Source: Arion vulgaris (taxonomy: Eukaryota; Mollusca; Gastropoda; Stylommatophora; Arionidae). From it: a stretch of DNA of 64,000 nucleotides. This document shows, piece by piece, positions 20,648-32,115 of this stretch (positions are counted from its first letter, which is position 1; each line of letters begins with the position of its first letter). The translations under genes and the position numbers were made by a program. Location: the NCBI GenBank assembly GCA_020796225.1, contig CM036756.1, positions 47,285,363-47,349,362 on the forward strand. The letters run 5' to 3'. The notes under the pieces were generated by a model. That model was given only the letters and a program-made list of their open reading frames with translations. It was not told the DNA's origin and ran no database searches.

Positions 20648-22473
20648 AAGAGTGACGTTCTGTAAAGGATACACTGCGCGAAGATAGATGAACATAAGTA
20701 AACAGTGCAGGTCAACATGATGCTGGTTCGATTCAGTATGAATATAGACCACACAAACGTGGAAGAAAGCGAATCCCATTAACATGCAATCTGAAACCAG
20801 TTGTGCTGGATCAAACAGAGAAAAATATAGCTACCAAGTCGCCGTGAACTAGAGTGAAAAATTAATTACACTATTTGGCTCAAGTTACATCCGAATTCCA
20901 TTCAAATCACAAAAAGTGGTTATGCTAGAGTGAAAGCAGGAGACGAAAATACTGGTTGAATAATTACCTGGTCTTGCCCCTGTAAAATCTTGCTTCTTCA
21001 CGATTTGAAAGAAGTGTGGATATCCATTAATGAAACACAGCAAATCACCAACAATAATATGACCATTTATCCATATACATTAGTTCAATAAGAAAGCTGA
21101 TACTCAATAATCATCAAAATGGACCACACAGCACAAGACGGTGAGACAAAATGAACACTGATTCGACGATCGTATGTGTTCATTCGCTTTGATCAGGCGA
21201 AAGTTTCCAAGTGTTATCGAGGTCAACTGAAGATTATATTGCACTACTGTTTCCTGGTCGACAAAACTGCAATGCCAGTTCACAATAAAACAAGTAGGAT
21301 AACACAGACTCCACAGAAAACTTCTGATATATAGAAAGATGCGAGATTCGCAATCATCTTGGCACTTGTATAGTTATTCACTATTAGCATGGATCTGGAA
21401 GTCTCTCGTCAATGAAACAATAGTCCAGGTCTAAATCATCGCAAGGTAAACTGGTCCACGGTTAAAATCCTCAGTACATCTTGTATACACTACTGTAGTT
21501 ACATGAGGCACAGAGTAACAGATCAGGAGGTCACACCTGCGGGAGATGCCAAATAAAAAGAAATTATAACATCAACCAAAACGAATTTATATTTGGACTT
21601 ATAATATGTGCATATGCACACATACATGCACATAATACATTACATTGATCAATTGGTTAAGATAAAACGGGATAAACTTGAAAACGATCAAACTTGAAAT
21701 TGAATAAAAATGATAATTTAATGACACGTAAAGATGCAAAGAATGTCTGGATGCTATTTAAAACCTTCTACGAGTGAAGATTTTTTATTCTCTTTAAAGG
21801 AACGCCCTATCTCTTTACTTACCTGAAACAGGTGCTCAAATACTAGTAACTTAACCGTGAACCTCAAACTAGTTTTGTGTGAATAAAACAGTACTGTGTG
21901 GTGAAGCGTTACATAGAGTCAGAGTCGGTCGCTACCAGTACAAGCTCTGCGCTTTTAGCCTCTCGCCTGTGATCAGCGACCTCACTAAGCGCAGCAGATA
22001 GCACGAAACTCACTGAGAAATGATTACTAGTGGCTGGTAATGCTTTTAGCATTCTGTTTTAAGTTGTGGAAACTTACAACTTACTTTACTGAAAGATTCA
22101 TGTCTTATTCATCCACCCATATTTATAGTGCAATTTGAAATGTCATTAAATTGTCTAGATATAGACACCACGTGCTGAGAATCTCTTGCACAAGATCAAC
22201 AAACGTGGTGATGTAACAACTCAAGAAGAATTCGCATTGTTGAAAATCGTCATACTGCTGAGACGCAAAGAAAAAGACATGCGCTAAAAGACAGAACACA
22301 GAATGCTCACATGTTCTACCATGATCATATATGCCTCCATTGTGGTAAGCAGTGTTTTCCATAATTTCACTCTAGACACCTTTGCACATATCAGAGAGGT
22401 GCAACAACACACGTCGGAGGATGCTATCATCGCTTGCGCTGGACGGCTGTTATTTTTAAATTGTCTGATGTTT
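20648..22473. other. Longest single-copy stretch, no gene recognised
   Basis: About 1.8 kb of non-repetitive sequence. It holds only short frames (64 codons at 20591-20785, 79 codons at 22123-22362) without recognisable motifs. I see no exon with clear splice sites. Non-coding host sequence or untranslated exon sequence cannot be excluded. Confidence 0.4.
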
Positions 22474-23205
22474 GTTGGATGACTGTTTCTCGACTACTCT
22501 ATGCCTGACTTCATGATGACTGCTTCTCGACTACTCTATGCCTGACTTCATGATGACTGTTTCTCGACTACTCTATGCCTGACTTCATGATGACTGTTTC
22601 TCGACTACTCTATGCCTGACTTCATGATGACTGTTTCTCGACTACTCTATGCCTGACTTCATGATGACTGCTTCTCGACCACTCTATGCCTGACTTCATG
22701 ATGACTGTTTCTCGACTACTCTATGTCTGACTTCATGATGACTGCTTCTCGACTACTCTATGCCTGACTTCATGATGACTGTTTCTCGACTACTCTATGT
22801 CTGACTTCATGATGACTGTTTCTCGACTACTCTATGCCTGACTTCATGATGACTGTTTCTCGACTACTCTATGCCTGACTTCATGATGACTGTTTCTCGA
22901 CTACTCTATGTCTGACTTCATGATGACTGCTTCTCGACTACTCTATGCCTGACTTCATGATGACTGTTTCTCGACTACTCTATGTCTGACTTCATGATGA
23001 CTGTTTCTCGACTACTCTATGTCTGACTTCATGATGACTGCTTCTCGACTACTCTATGTCTGACTTCATGATGACTGCTTCTCGACTACTCTATGTCTGA
23101 CTTCATGATGACTGTTTCTCGACTACTCTATGCCTGACTTCATGATGACTGCTTCTCGACTACTCTATGTCTGACTTCATGATGACTGTTTCTCGACTAC
23201 TCTAT
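22474..23205. repeat. Tandem array, 37-bp unit, about 20 copies
   Basis: The unit contains gatgactgtttctcgactac and tctatgcctgacttcat. Two binary variant sites (gtttctcg/gcttctcg, atgcctg/atgtctg) are mixed along the array. Unrelated in sequence to the 37-bp array at 52383. Confidence 0.96.
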
Positions 23206-23241
23206 CTTTCTAACGTTTCTCTTCATTCAAATTGCATTAAG

Positions 23242-23320
23242 TTAAGCCACAGCCAACTCTAGATAACTTGATAAGATGATAAGTTATAAATTGATAAGTT
23301 TATAGTTGGCTCTGGTTAAG
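23242..23320. repeat. 79-bp inverted-repeat (hairpin) element
   Basis: ttaagccacagccaactcta (23242-23261) is nearly the reverse complement of tatagttggctctggttaag (23301-23320). The loop is an AT-rich 39 bp containing further ataagtt/aacttgata complementarity. It could be a very short MITE or a decayed palindrome. No second copy was noticed. Confidence 0.7.
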
Positions 23321-23835
23321 CCCAGGGCAAACATATATATATATATATACACGAGAATATACAGGTATGATACAAGTGCTGAAGATGATGCATGGGAGGC
23401 ATGAAGTTTTGAATTCCAGTGTATGAAAGAGAAAGATCAAGAGCAGAATTAAGAGAAATAATTGCAGAGAGTTTAATAGTTGGACACATGCCACGGATCA
23501 TCAGGTTACCAAACAATAACAATGTCTCTGCAGTAAAAATCAATAACCCCCAAAAATGTCCCTTAGCCTTGTTAGACATTATGAAGTTCCTGTCACTTCA
23601 CATTTCTAGTCTCCAATGTTCAGAAGGTAGGAGGGCCATTTACTTTTTTCATTTCGAGCATGGGACTGAATCACAACCCTCTTGTGTCCAATTCGATAAT
23701 CGAATGGTATATACGTTAAGTCAATGTGTCACAGCCTCTGCAATAACATAAACCAATTGTTGAAGAATATTTCTGAAGCAGATCGATCTTGTTAGTCGCA
23801 TGTATCATTGCCATATATGATAGTTTCTTTCTCTG
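23321..23835. other. Spacer with (AT)n microsatellite
   Basis: An (AT)n run lies at 23331-23349. A 110-codon plus frame (23419-23751) shows no domain and no supporting splice or promoter signal, so I do not call it a gene. Confidence 0.4.
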
Positions 23836-25455
23836 GAGCATAGCTTGCTATCATCTGTAAGAATGATGGTACAGGTTACAGCATGCACAGCTTACTACAA
23901 TCTGTAAGAATTATGGTACATGTTACAGCATGCACAGCTTACTACAATCTGTAAGAATTATGGTACATGTTACAGCATGCACAGCTTACTACAATCTGTA
24001 AGAATGATGGTACAGGTTACAGCATGCACAGCTTGCTATTATCTGTAAGAATGATGGTACAGGTTACAGCATGCACAGCTTACTACAATCTGTAAGAATA
24101 ATGGTACAGGTTACAGCATGCATAGCTTGCTACAATCTGTAAGAATGATGGTACAGGTTACAGCATGCACAGCTTACTATTATCTGTAAGAATGATGGTA
24201 CAGGTTACAGCATGCATAGCTTGCTACAATCTGTAAGAATAATGGTACAGGTTACAGCATGCACAGCTTACTACCATCTGTAAGAATGATGGTACAGGTT
24301 ACAGCATGCACAGCTTACTATTATCTGTAAGAATGATGGTACAGGTTACAGCATGCATAGCTTGCTACAATCTGTAAGAATGATGGTACAGGTTACAGCA
24401 TGCACAGCTTACTACAATCTGTAAGAATGATGGTACAGGTTACAGCATGCACAGCTTACTACAATCTGTAAGAATGATGGTACAGGTTACAGCATGCACA
24501 GCTTACTACAATCTGTAAGAATAATGGTACAGGTTACAGCATGCACAGCTTACTACAATCTGTAAGAATAATGGTACAGGTTACAGCATGCACAGCTTAC
24601 TACAATCTGTAAGAATGATGGTACAGGTTACAGCATGCACAGCTTACTACAATCTGTAAGAATAATGGTACAGGTTACAGCATGCACAGCTTACTACAAT
24701 CTGTAAGAATTATGGTACATGTTACAGCATGCACAGCTTACTACAATCTGTAAGAATTATGGTACAGGTTACAGCATGCACAGCTTACTACAATCTGTAA
24801 GAATAAGGGGACAGGTTACAGCATGCACAGCTTACTACAATCTGTAAGAATGATGGTACAGGTTACAGCATGCACAGCTTACTATTATCTGTAAGAATGA
24901 TGGTACAGGTTACAGCATGCACAGCTTACTACAATCTGTAAGAATAAGGGTACAGGTTACAGCATGCACAGCTTACTACAATCTGTAAGAATAATGGTAC
25001 AGGTTACAGCATACACAGCTTACTACAATCTGTAAGAATAATGGTACAGGTTACAGCATGCGCAGCTTACTACAATCTGTAAGAATAATGGTACAGGTTA
25101 CAGCATGCACAGCTTACTACCATCTGTAAGAATGATGGTACAGGTTACAGCATGCACAGCTTACTATTATCTGTAAGAATGATGGTACAGGTTACAGCAT
25201 GCACAGCTTACTACAATATGTAAGAATGATGGTACAGATTACAGCATGCACAGCTTACTACAATCTGTAAGAATTATGGTACAGGTTACAGCATGCACAG
25301 CTTACTACAATCTGTAAGAATAATGGTACAGGTTACAGCATGCGCAGCTTACTACAATCTGTAAGAATAATGGTACAGGTTACAGTATGCACAGCTTACT
25401 ACTATCTGTAAGAATAAGGGTACAGATTACAGCATGCACAGCTTACTAGAATCTG
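23836..25455. repeat. Tandem array, 47-bp unit, about 34 copies
   Basis: The unit contains agcttactacaatctgtaag, atggtacaggttacag and catgcac. There are variant sites at acaatc/attatc/accatc and gaatgatgg/gaataatgg/gaattatgg. A last partial unit (ctaccatctgtaagaataat, 25661-25690) lies beyond an inserted SINE. Confidence 0.97.
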
Positions 25456-25657
25456 TTTTTTTTTTCAATTCAGAAACACTTGAGCTTTCAGCTCTTCGTC
25501 TCGGTGCCATGGACATCGTAACCCTTCGGTTCGGTGCCACGAACACCGTAAATCTGGAAAACCTGTGGCTTTTCTGCCAGACCACGGAATTAAGCCGCAC
25601 TCACAGGTGGCTTGTCACCCGTCGTCCAACGCGCTACGAACACGCTGGGGCAGGGGG
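25456..25657 (-). mobile_element. tRNA-derived SINE, family S1, copy 2, inserted in the 47-bp array
   Basis: Minus-strand copy with a T-run at 25456-25465 (A tail), the same body phrases as the copy at 20422 (cggtgttcgtggcaccgaac, gatgtccatggcaccgag) and the tRNA-like head at the right (gtagcgcgttggac, cggcttaattccgtgg). Flanks cagcttactagaatctg (left) and cagctaccatctg (right) are both repeat-unit sequence. They look like an imperfect target duplication. Confidence 0.92.
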
Positions 25658-25690
25658 CAGCTACCATCTGTAAGAATAATGGTACAGGTA

Positions 25691-26757
25691 GCAGCAATCA
25701 CATGTAAGTCCTAAATGTGCCAACCAACTAGATACACGTAGATATTGACATATATAAATATGATGACGTAGAACTCTGTTTGCAGAATGAAGCATATATG
25801 CATTTTAATATATGTTTATACAGAACACACGTGTACATACAATATCTACACCTCTCTGGAATCAATAATAACAAACCTATCAATGCCGAGTCGTTTAATC
25901 ATTGACAAACTCCGTAGCTTCGGCAACAATCCTACGGTTTTCTGGATAACTAACTGCACTCGTGAACAGAACGACGTTATCTTTCTACATAACCACGACA
26001 TTCCTAATGAAAGGTAACGGCTGAATCGCTTAGTCATAGAGACCCAAAGAGATTAAGTTAATCAAAGACAAATACCAGACCTAACACCGTTTCCAACAAT
26101 ATACTACATGATATAGAAACCAATTGTAAACTGTTTTTTCACATACATAAACACAAAAAGATATATAAAGTGCCGAGTGTGTTTGGCAGCATACACTACT
26201 AAAATATCAACAGACAAGAATAAGTCTAGTAGTAATTAAACTGAAAAGCGGGTTCTCTCTCAACACATGCATACTTGTTTGCAATTACTAAAGCACACAC
26301 ATACAATAACATAAATGTCGTCCATTCATGAACCATACATACACATTGACAATATTAAAATCTATACGTTATTAAATAATGATATCGAGCGATTATATAT
26401 ATTTCTACAATATGTCGGACTGTGCCTGCACTTCCAAGCAGACGTGTGTGTGTGTGTGTGTGTGTGTGTGCTATGATGCGTGAACGCATTCAGGGAAGAA
26501 TAGACGACACGTTAAATAGATAAATGCGTATGTGTATACAGGCACCCCACTGCCTTTATGAAAAGAAAATGTTAAAAAAAACAATAACAAATAAATGAAA
26601 GAAGATATGAATGAACAAAATGACTTCACTAGAAAAGAAATGAAGATATACGCAATGTTAACAAACGTCCTATGCACTCAAATAACCACTACTGTGTCAT
26701 ATATCTGGGATCTCACACAGCGGATGGTTCAAGTTTGAATTCATGTGTTCCAGATGC
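25691..26757. other. Single-copy spacer with (TG)n microsatellite
   Basis: About 1.07 kb without a recognisable gene. A (GT)n run of about 14 dinucleotides lies at 26443-26470. Confidence 0.45.
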
Positions 26758-26994
26758 GTGTATTATGTCCTTCTTGCTCTTCCTGGTTGTTATTGATAGG
26801 GCAAGGAAGAAGACAACAGATTAACGAAGAGACTTGAAGACATTGACTTCGCGGACGACATGTTGGCATACATTAATTAAAACAGAATAAATACATTGGT
26901 CAAATCAGAAAGTCTAAAACTTAATACTAATAAAAGCTAGATAATGAGAATCTTTCAATCAAATGTGAAGTCAGTGCTGTTCTATGGCTCGGAC
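26758..26994 (+). mobile_element. LINE reverse transcriptase fragment, left part (split by hAT)
   Basis: In shifting frames the plus strand reads FLLFLVVIDRARKKTT, then LEDIDFADDMLAY, which contains the FADD catalytic box of reverse transcriptase, then ESLKLNTNKS and MRIFQSNVKSVLFYGSD. These are consecutive blocks of a non-LTR reverse transcriptase with internal deletions. The frame stops exactly where the hAT element begins and continues at 28716. Confidence 0.9.
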
Positions 26995-28707
26995 CAGGGG
27001 CGGCTCGTCATTAAGGGCCAGTGGGGCCAGGCCCCACCAAAAATATTGAGTAACGTGTACTTATTATTTCAGACATTATTTGTTTATAATTATTACTTTC
27101 AACAGGATACTGATTAGCTTTGAAAGTTGATATATAGCGCTAAAATATCACACACATTCTGAAATTTAAAATTCAACATATTTTTCCTCCAATATACTAG
27201 TATACACCCATGGTCATTGGAGGTCAGTAAGAACATGCCTACCAAACCAAACATAATTAACGTGTACTTATTATTTAAACAAATTTTGTTCGTAATTATT
27301 ATTAACTTGATACTGATTAGCTTAACACTAAAATATAAATATTATATCATAATAATATAACAATCATAATAATATATACATATTATTATTTAAAAACTAT
27401 TATATATACGGTTTCAAATGTAGCTTCTCTATATAACGTATCAGCGCACCATGTTTTATGGGGTCGTTTTAAAATTCTCTACTGACGATGTAACATTGCG
27501 ACCTCTGACCTTTGATCGCTACATTTTATAATAATTGCCAAAACCATTTTATTCACCGAAAGCTGAGTTCCTACACTATCAACCAATTAACAGTTAAACG
27601 ACGACTTTTGATTAAATAGTACTTTGTATAATTATCGATTGAATCAAAAATTATATATAAAATAGTAGAGAAGGATATGCATTAATAGAAATATGTAACT
27701 AACTATTATTATAATCGTTAACGGTAATCGTCCGTTTCGTATTCAATATACAAATGTCTTCTACAACGCACACACGTTTGAGGTTGACAAGCTGTGACCT
27801 ACTTTTGAAGTTGTTGCTTACTCGAAATTCAGAACGAATCAAGTGGATTATTTATTACGAAATCTGTTTCCTTCGTTAAAGATAGAAGAAAAGCTTGAAA
27901 TTAAACGGTTAAGTGAACATCAGCCAAATAGCTTTGTATATGTGCAACAGGATGGCAAGAAAAAGAAGACTTTCAATAATAAGTGGTGTAGTAAAAAATC
28001 GTGGTTAACTGTCAGTGAAGAAAAGCAAAGTTTTGTTTTTGTTTTTATTGTTTGCTATTTCATGGTGAAGGACTGGTCAACGGTAAGTTGTAGGGATCTC
28101 TTTGTACCTTAGTTATATGGTATATATTTTAGTTGTTGTTGAACCCCAGGAATTATGAGTTTTCACCATTTTGCCTATAGTGCGTGGGGGAGAGTGACCG
28201 GCTTTCTTGCAATGAGAGCTGGCAATTATGGTTGACCATTGATTCAGGAGGAGAGTATACGCTTACACGCGACTCGTACGTTTATTACTTCTTACATTTG
28301 CTTTACATTTATGCAACTTTTTTCATTAGACATCGGCAGAAGATGCGTACATTCACTAGTATTTAGGACCCAAAAGGCGTGTCTGCGTTTGCTTTATTAC
28401 CTATACCAGAGTAGCTCTCTCTCGATCCTTACCCATTTAGCCAGACATGATCTTTTGTCTATTTCCAGGGTCACCACGAGGAGGTGGAGTAGGGTCTTGA
28501 TCAGTGCCAGCTCACTTATCCTGACGTAACGTTGTCCCATTTGTTATTTGCGCATGCGGCGCCAAATCATTATAGTAAAGGGGGAATAACTTCGAGGGAA
28601 TAGACAAATAATAGTAAATACTAAAATATAAACCGAGCCTAAAAACCATGATTTTTCCGAAATTTTTGTCTGGCCCCACCACCAACAATGACCACGAGCC
28701 GCCACTG
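26995..28707 (+). mobile_element. hAT DNA transposon relic, 1713 bp, nested in a LINE
   Basis: The left end is caggggcggctcgt and the right end (minus strand) is cagtggcggctcgt: 14-bp terminal inverted repeats with one mismatch. Subterminal GGGGCCAG/GGCCCCACC motifs lie on both sides. It is flanked by a perfect 8-bp duplication. It encodes only the start of a transposase (27843-28112), and the remaining interior has no recognisable DDE or dimerisation region, so it is an internally deleted, non-autonomous copy. The intact duplication and near-perfect ends suggest modest age. Confidence 0.94.
27843..28112 (+). pseudogene. Truncated hAT transposase, N-terminal TTF/ZMYM-like domain
   Basis: An 89-codon frame beginning MDYLLRNLFPSLKIEEKLEI. 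It carries KRLSEHQPN, TFNNKWCSKKSWLT and SEEKQSFVFVFIVCYF, then DWSTVSCRDL. This follows the TTF-type/ZMYM-like module at the N-terminus of many hAT transposases, where the pattern is F(N)xxWxxxxxWLTxSxxxxxxFCFxCxLF. Here the usual cysteine pair (CFPC) is mostly lost, leaving a single Cys. The catalytic DDE core and the C-terminal dimerisation domain are missing. Intact relatives are several hundred residues long, so this is a dead remnant. The start is the first Met of the open frame; a true start may lie upstream. Confidence 0.82.
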
Positions 28708-28715
28708 GCTCGGAC

Positions 28716-29115
28716 ACATGGAGGACAACAAAAGAAACCACCAGAAAACTACAGACCTTTATAAATGGATGTTTACGTAGAATAGAGGGACTGAGATGGA
28801 ATGATGAGATTACGAACGAGAAACACAGAGAAAGAACTAAGCAAATACCAGGTGGAGAAAGAGCTAAGGAAGAGATGCTGGCGATGGATAGAACACATAT
28901 TGAGAAGACCGACTGGAGGCATTGCAAGACAGAGACACTGTTTTGAAACCCGAAGGGAAAGAGAAGTAGCGAAAGGCCTAGACATACCTGGAGATGAGAG
29001 TTGGAGGCTGGCATTAAAAGGATAAGTAAAACATGGACAGAACTGGAAGGGATGGCAGGAGAGAGGAAGATCTGGAAGAAGTTTGTTGAAGATATGTGCT
29101 CCGTTGTGAGTTGAT
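28716..29115 (+). mobile_element. LINE ORF2 C-terminal part (right of the hAT insertion)
   Basis: This continues the frame interrupted at 26994: TWRTTKETTRKLQTFING lies across and after the insertion point, then CLRRIEGLRWNDEITNEKH. After a frameshift it reads ELRKRCWRWIEHILRRPTGG and IARQRHCFETRREREVAKGL. Another shift gives KTWTELEGMAGERKIWKKFV and EDMCSV, then a stop at about 29112. These are the typical last blocks of this LINE type (RRWRWIGHVLRRPTGGIARQ..., WKxLVxxLCS). The polyprotein's natural C-terminus is present; the endonuclease and most of the reverse transcriptase are gone. Confidence 0.92.
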
Positions 29116-29204
29116 AGATGAAGAAGCGGAAAGAGAATAAATGACAAAAAACCAGGCGAGTAGATTATGATAGAGAGAAGAAAAGTAGAAGGGATGGAAT
29201 AGTT

Positions 29205-29625
29205 GAAATATTTGGGCAACTTTGTAACGAAAGATTCTTCTTCTTCTTCTTCACCCTTCGCTTCCAGAAGGCATAGGTACGCAACCAAGGCCTTCAAAAT
29301 CCGCTTATCCAGTGCCATCTTTTCCAGATCTCCTCCTTGCAGGGTCCTAACGAAAGATTGGATATAAGAAAAGAAATCAAAGCAAGAATTTGAATGGCAG
29401 CTGCAACATTCAGATCATTGTACAAAATATGGAGATCCTCTTCTCTCAGTCTTACTGTTTGAATAAGATACACGGAGTCCAACTGCAAAGACAGACAGTG
29501 GCATAATAGACTTCGAAGGAAATTCCTTTGGTCGGCGCGCAGGCTTCACTATTATCAAATTTAAAAAAATAGTAGGAAATGGAAGTGGTTGGGTCATACA
29601 TTAAGGCAGAAGGAAAGAAAATAAT
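29205..29625 (+). mobile_element. Second LINE reverse transcriptase fragment, interrupted by a LINE tail
   Basis: The plus strand reads KYLGNFVTKD up to 29236. After the 111-bp insertion it continues DIRKEIKARI, stop, MAAATFRSLYKIWRSSSLSL and TV. Near 29573-29625 it reads SRKWKWLGHTLRQKERK. These are ordered blocks of a LINE polyprotein with stops and deletions, from a copy distinct from the one at 26758-29115. Confidence 0.78.
29237..29347 (-). mobile_element. 111-bp LINE 3' tail with 12-bp target-site duplication
   Basis: Perfect duplications taacgaaagatt at 29225-29236 and 29348-29359 flank a segment whose minus strand ends in a (GAA)n tail. It contains atggcactggataagcg and ggttgcgtacctatgccttc. 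It is a strongly 5'-truncated LINE or LINE-tail-derived SINE insertion. Confidence 0.88.
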
Positions 29626-30186
29626 AATAAAAAAAAAATTGAAATGGGAATTCATTTCCATAGGCGGGCCGAAGCCTTGTTAGACTTTTACCTTGCGGTC
29701 AAAGTTTTCCGGTCTACACCACTGTGATATGGTGTTGACTTGTGTGTTCTACGGGTCATCAGCGTGCTACTAATTTTCACTTTTCCACCTTCCTAAAATG
29801 ACTTGCAGATCCCAACTTTGCTGGACCCAGAGCCAGGCGCAGAACATTAGAAATGATCGAATCTATTTGATGTCTATTTAAAGTTAGTCACTGGTCTAGT
29901 ATAATCCGTCGTTGTTGGTCTATGACTCGTTCATCAAACACACGCAACAATATGTTCTTTTGACAAATTGCTAGCTTCCCAGGTGAGCATAATAACAGAT
30001 TTCAAACACATGTTCTTTTCTTAAATATGGTAATGAGAAGCAGATGTAATGATTCATATAAGCGATGCTATCTTTAATGAACACATGCATGTCACATTAT
30101 AATGAACTGTGTAGATTGAGATTATCATGTAGTATAGATGAAGTGTATTATCTTCATGTTTTCTTATGTGTGATAAGTTATGTAGG
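29626..30186. other. Single-copy spacer
   Basis: About 560 bp; no gene or element recognised. Confidence 0.35.
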
Positions 30187-30390
30187 TGTGTCATCATCAT
30201 CATCAGCAGGTGCCGTGCCGGCCGGTGTCGCCGATCAAGGATCTCCACAAATCTCTGATATCATCTCAGATGTTGACGCTCTCCCGAACCATGAAGTCTA
30301 TTCAAAATTTTCACTTTCTGTCTTCCTCTGTCACGTCTCCTCTCGAGTTTACCGGTTGTTGCAATGTGTTCTAAACATCCCGTTCTCATC
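30187..30390 (-). mobile_element. LINE ORF2 C-terminus with (GAT)n tail
   Basis: From 30390 down the minus strand reads ATTGKLERRRDRGRQKVKIL and NRLHGSGERQHLR. After a stop it reads YQRFVEILDRRHRPARHLL, ending in a (GAT)n tail at 30187-30200. This matches the 'TGKxxGRRxRGRQRxxxLD' end of one LINE type; a relative with TGKINERI is at 41226-41480. Confidence 0.72.
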
Positions 30391-30477
30391 CCTTATAGGT
30401 GTGTATCTTACCTATATTATATAGTACTGCTTACTACTTATATATCTTTGCTCTTTGTGTAGCATAGAATTTCAACA

Positions 30478-30640
30478 GTTGTCTTATGATTGGTGGTGAG
30501 AAGCCAATCTGGGGTTTCCTGGCTAATGCACATGAGAGGGGCATTATAGAGCATACAATACAGCTACTTCCAGTATGAGGATGGAGGTTGACTCTTATAT
30601 TGCTGTTCTCCGGTGACCTTCAAACTGCCGCTTAAAGCCT
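30478..30640 (+). repeat. Dispersed repeat D2, copy 2
   Basis: Shares ggtgagaagccaatctgggg, gagcatacaa, acttccagtatgagg and atggaggttg, in order, with 20243-20421. More decayed than copy 1. Confidence 0.62.
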
Positions 30641-30823
30641 TCAAAAAGAGCGATTGAGAGATACAATAAAGGTCACAGTAAACGAAATCCCATATAACCA
30701 CTGAAAGACATTTAACAAAACACTTGGAGATCAATGTGGATAGATGTTTAAAAATATGTTCCCTGCTTTCTGAGCCCATGGGTTCGAATCAAAACATCGT
30801 CCTACGGTTCAAACACTCAGTTT

Positions 30824-31274
30824 TGTTCCTGTAGATCCTATAACTATTACTAGAACTAGACGTTTGTTCCCGTAGATCCTATAATTATTACTAGAACTAG
30901 ACGTTTGTTCCCGTAGATCCTATAACTATTACTAGAACTAGACATTTGTTCCTGTAGATCCTATAACTATTACTAGAACTAGACGTTTGTTCCCGTAGAT
31001 CCTATAACTATTACTAGAACTAGACATTTGTTCCCGTAGATCCTATAACTATTACTAGAACTAGACGTTTGTTCCCGTAGATCCTATAACTATTACTAGA
31101 ACTAGACGTTTGTTCCCGTAGATCCTATAACTATTACTAGAACTAGACGTTTGTTCCCGTAGATCTTATAACTATTACTAGAACTAGACGTTTGTTCCCG
31201 TAGATCCTATAACTATTACTAGAACTAGACGTTTGTTCCCGTAGATCCTATAACTATTACTAGAACTAGACGTT
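30824..31274. repeat. Tandem array, 41-bp unit, 11 copies
   Basis: The unit contains tgttcccgtagatcctataa and ctattactagaactagacgt. Copies are nearly identical, with a few c/t changes. Confidence 0.96.
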
Positions 31275-32115
31275 TCTACTGTGTGCAATATGCTCGGTCG
31301 GTGGTGTACCCTATCGATAAAAAGAAACCTAGTCGAATAGGAGAAGCCGGTGCAAAGAAATCATTTCTACACATATAACCGTCTTCAATCATTAACAAAA
31401 CGTGGCAATCTTCAATCTCATACACATATCATATATCAGTAGTTACTTTTATATACAGACTTGAACTGTTCGATTTGTCACTAAAAGAAACCAAGATAAG
31501 ATCTGGGGAAAAAAAAGAATGGCTGAACAAGACATACCCAGAATTCAAGAATGGGAAGTTATTTAAAACACGATATGCACACTTACCTGTCCATTGTTCA
31601 TAGCTGTGGCGAATGTTAAATAAACAAATTCAGAACGCACAGGTACTGACGAGTTCTTTGTTCTCAGGATCAACATTTACAAAAAAAGGTAAATTAACAC
31701 GAAGGTGCAAAAACAATCAATTGAATGAGCTAAGACGATATAGATAGACTAGATCGTTGTCCAGATAAATCATTGATTACTTAGTAAAATAAAGGTTCTC
31801 AAAATGTTATATTCTTCGGTAGATAAACAAGAAAAAATGCAATCTATTATTTGAGATTCGTTACGTATTCGATCTGTGTCTCAGCAAACGTCTGTTATTA
31901 GTCGTGTTTTTTTGCGTTCGTTCTAATTAAACAAGTTGATTTCATCGTTGTAACATTTGTGGTTCTAGCCACAAACATGGAGTATGCAACTAGTATACCC
32001 TGCGGACTTAGAACAATATACAACTACCTGTCATGTCAGTGTCCGAGAAATAAACTATTAAACCGTACGGACTTCGTTCAGTCATTGTTAGATAAAGATA
32101 GTTCATGTCAAAACA
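31275..32115. other. AT-rich spacer; left 100 bp weakly resemble 46480-46590
   Basis: No gene seen. The left end (gctcggtcggtggtgtaccc, ggagaagccggtgcaaagaa) loosely matches tctcggcagatgttgtacca and ggagaaacccggtgcaatga at 46503-46570, so both may belong to one dispersed repeat. Low confidence. Confidence 0.35.

Larger units (their letters stand above)
26987..28715. repeat. 8-bp target-site duplication flanking the hAT element
   Basis: gctcggac occurs at 26987-26994 and 28708-28715, immediately outside the terminal inverted repeats. An 8-bp duplication is the hallmark of hAT transposition. Confidence 0.95.

Noticed and set aside
23419..23751. 110-codon frame as an exon
   Set aside because: No recognisable domain, and no clear splice sites or neighbouring exons; length is within chance for this composition.
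28239..28529. 96-codon frame within the hAT element as part of its transposase
   Set aside because: No similarity to hAT catalytic or dimerisation blocks is visible; it is likely a chance frame in the deleted interior.
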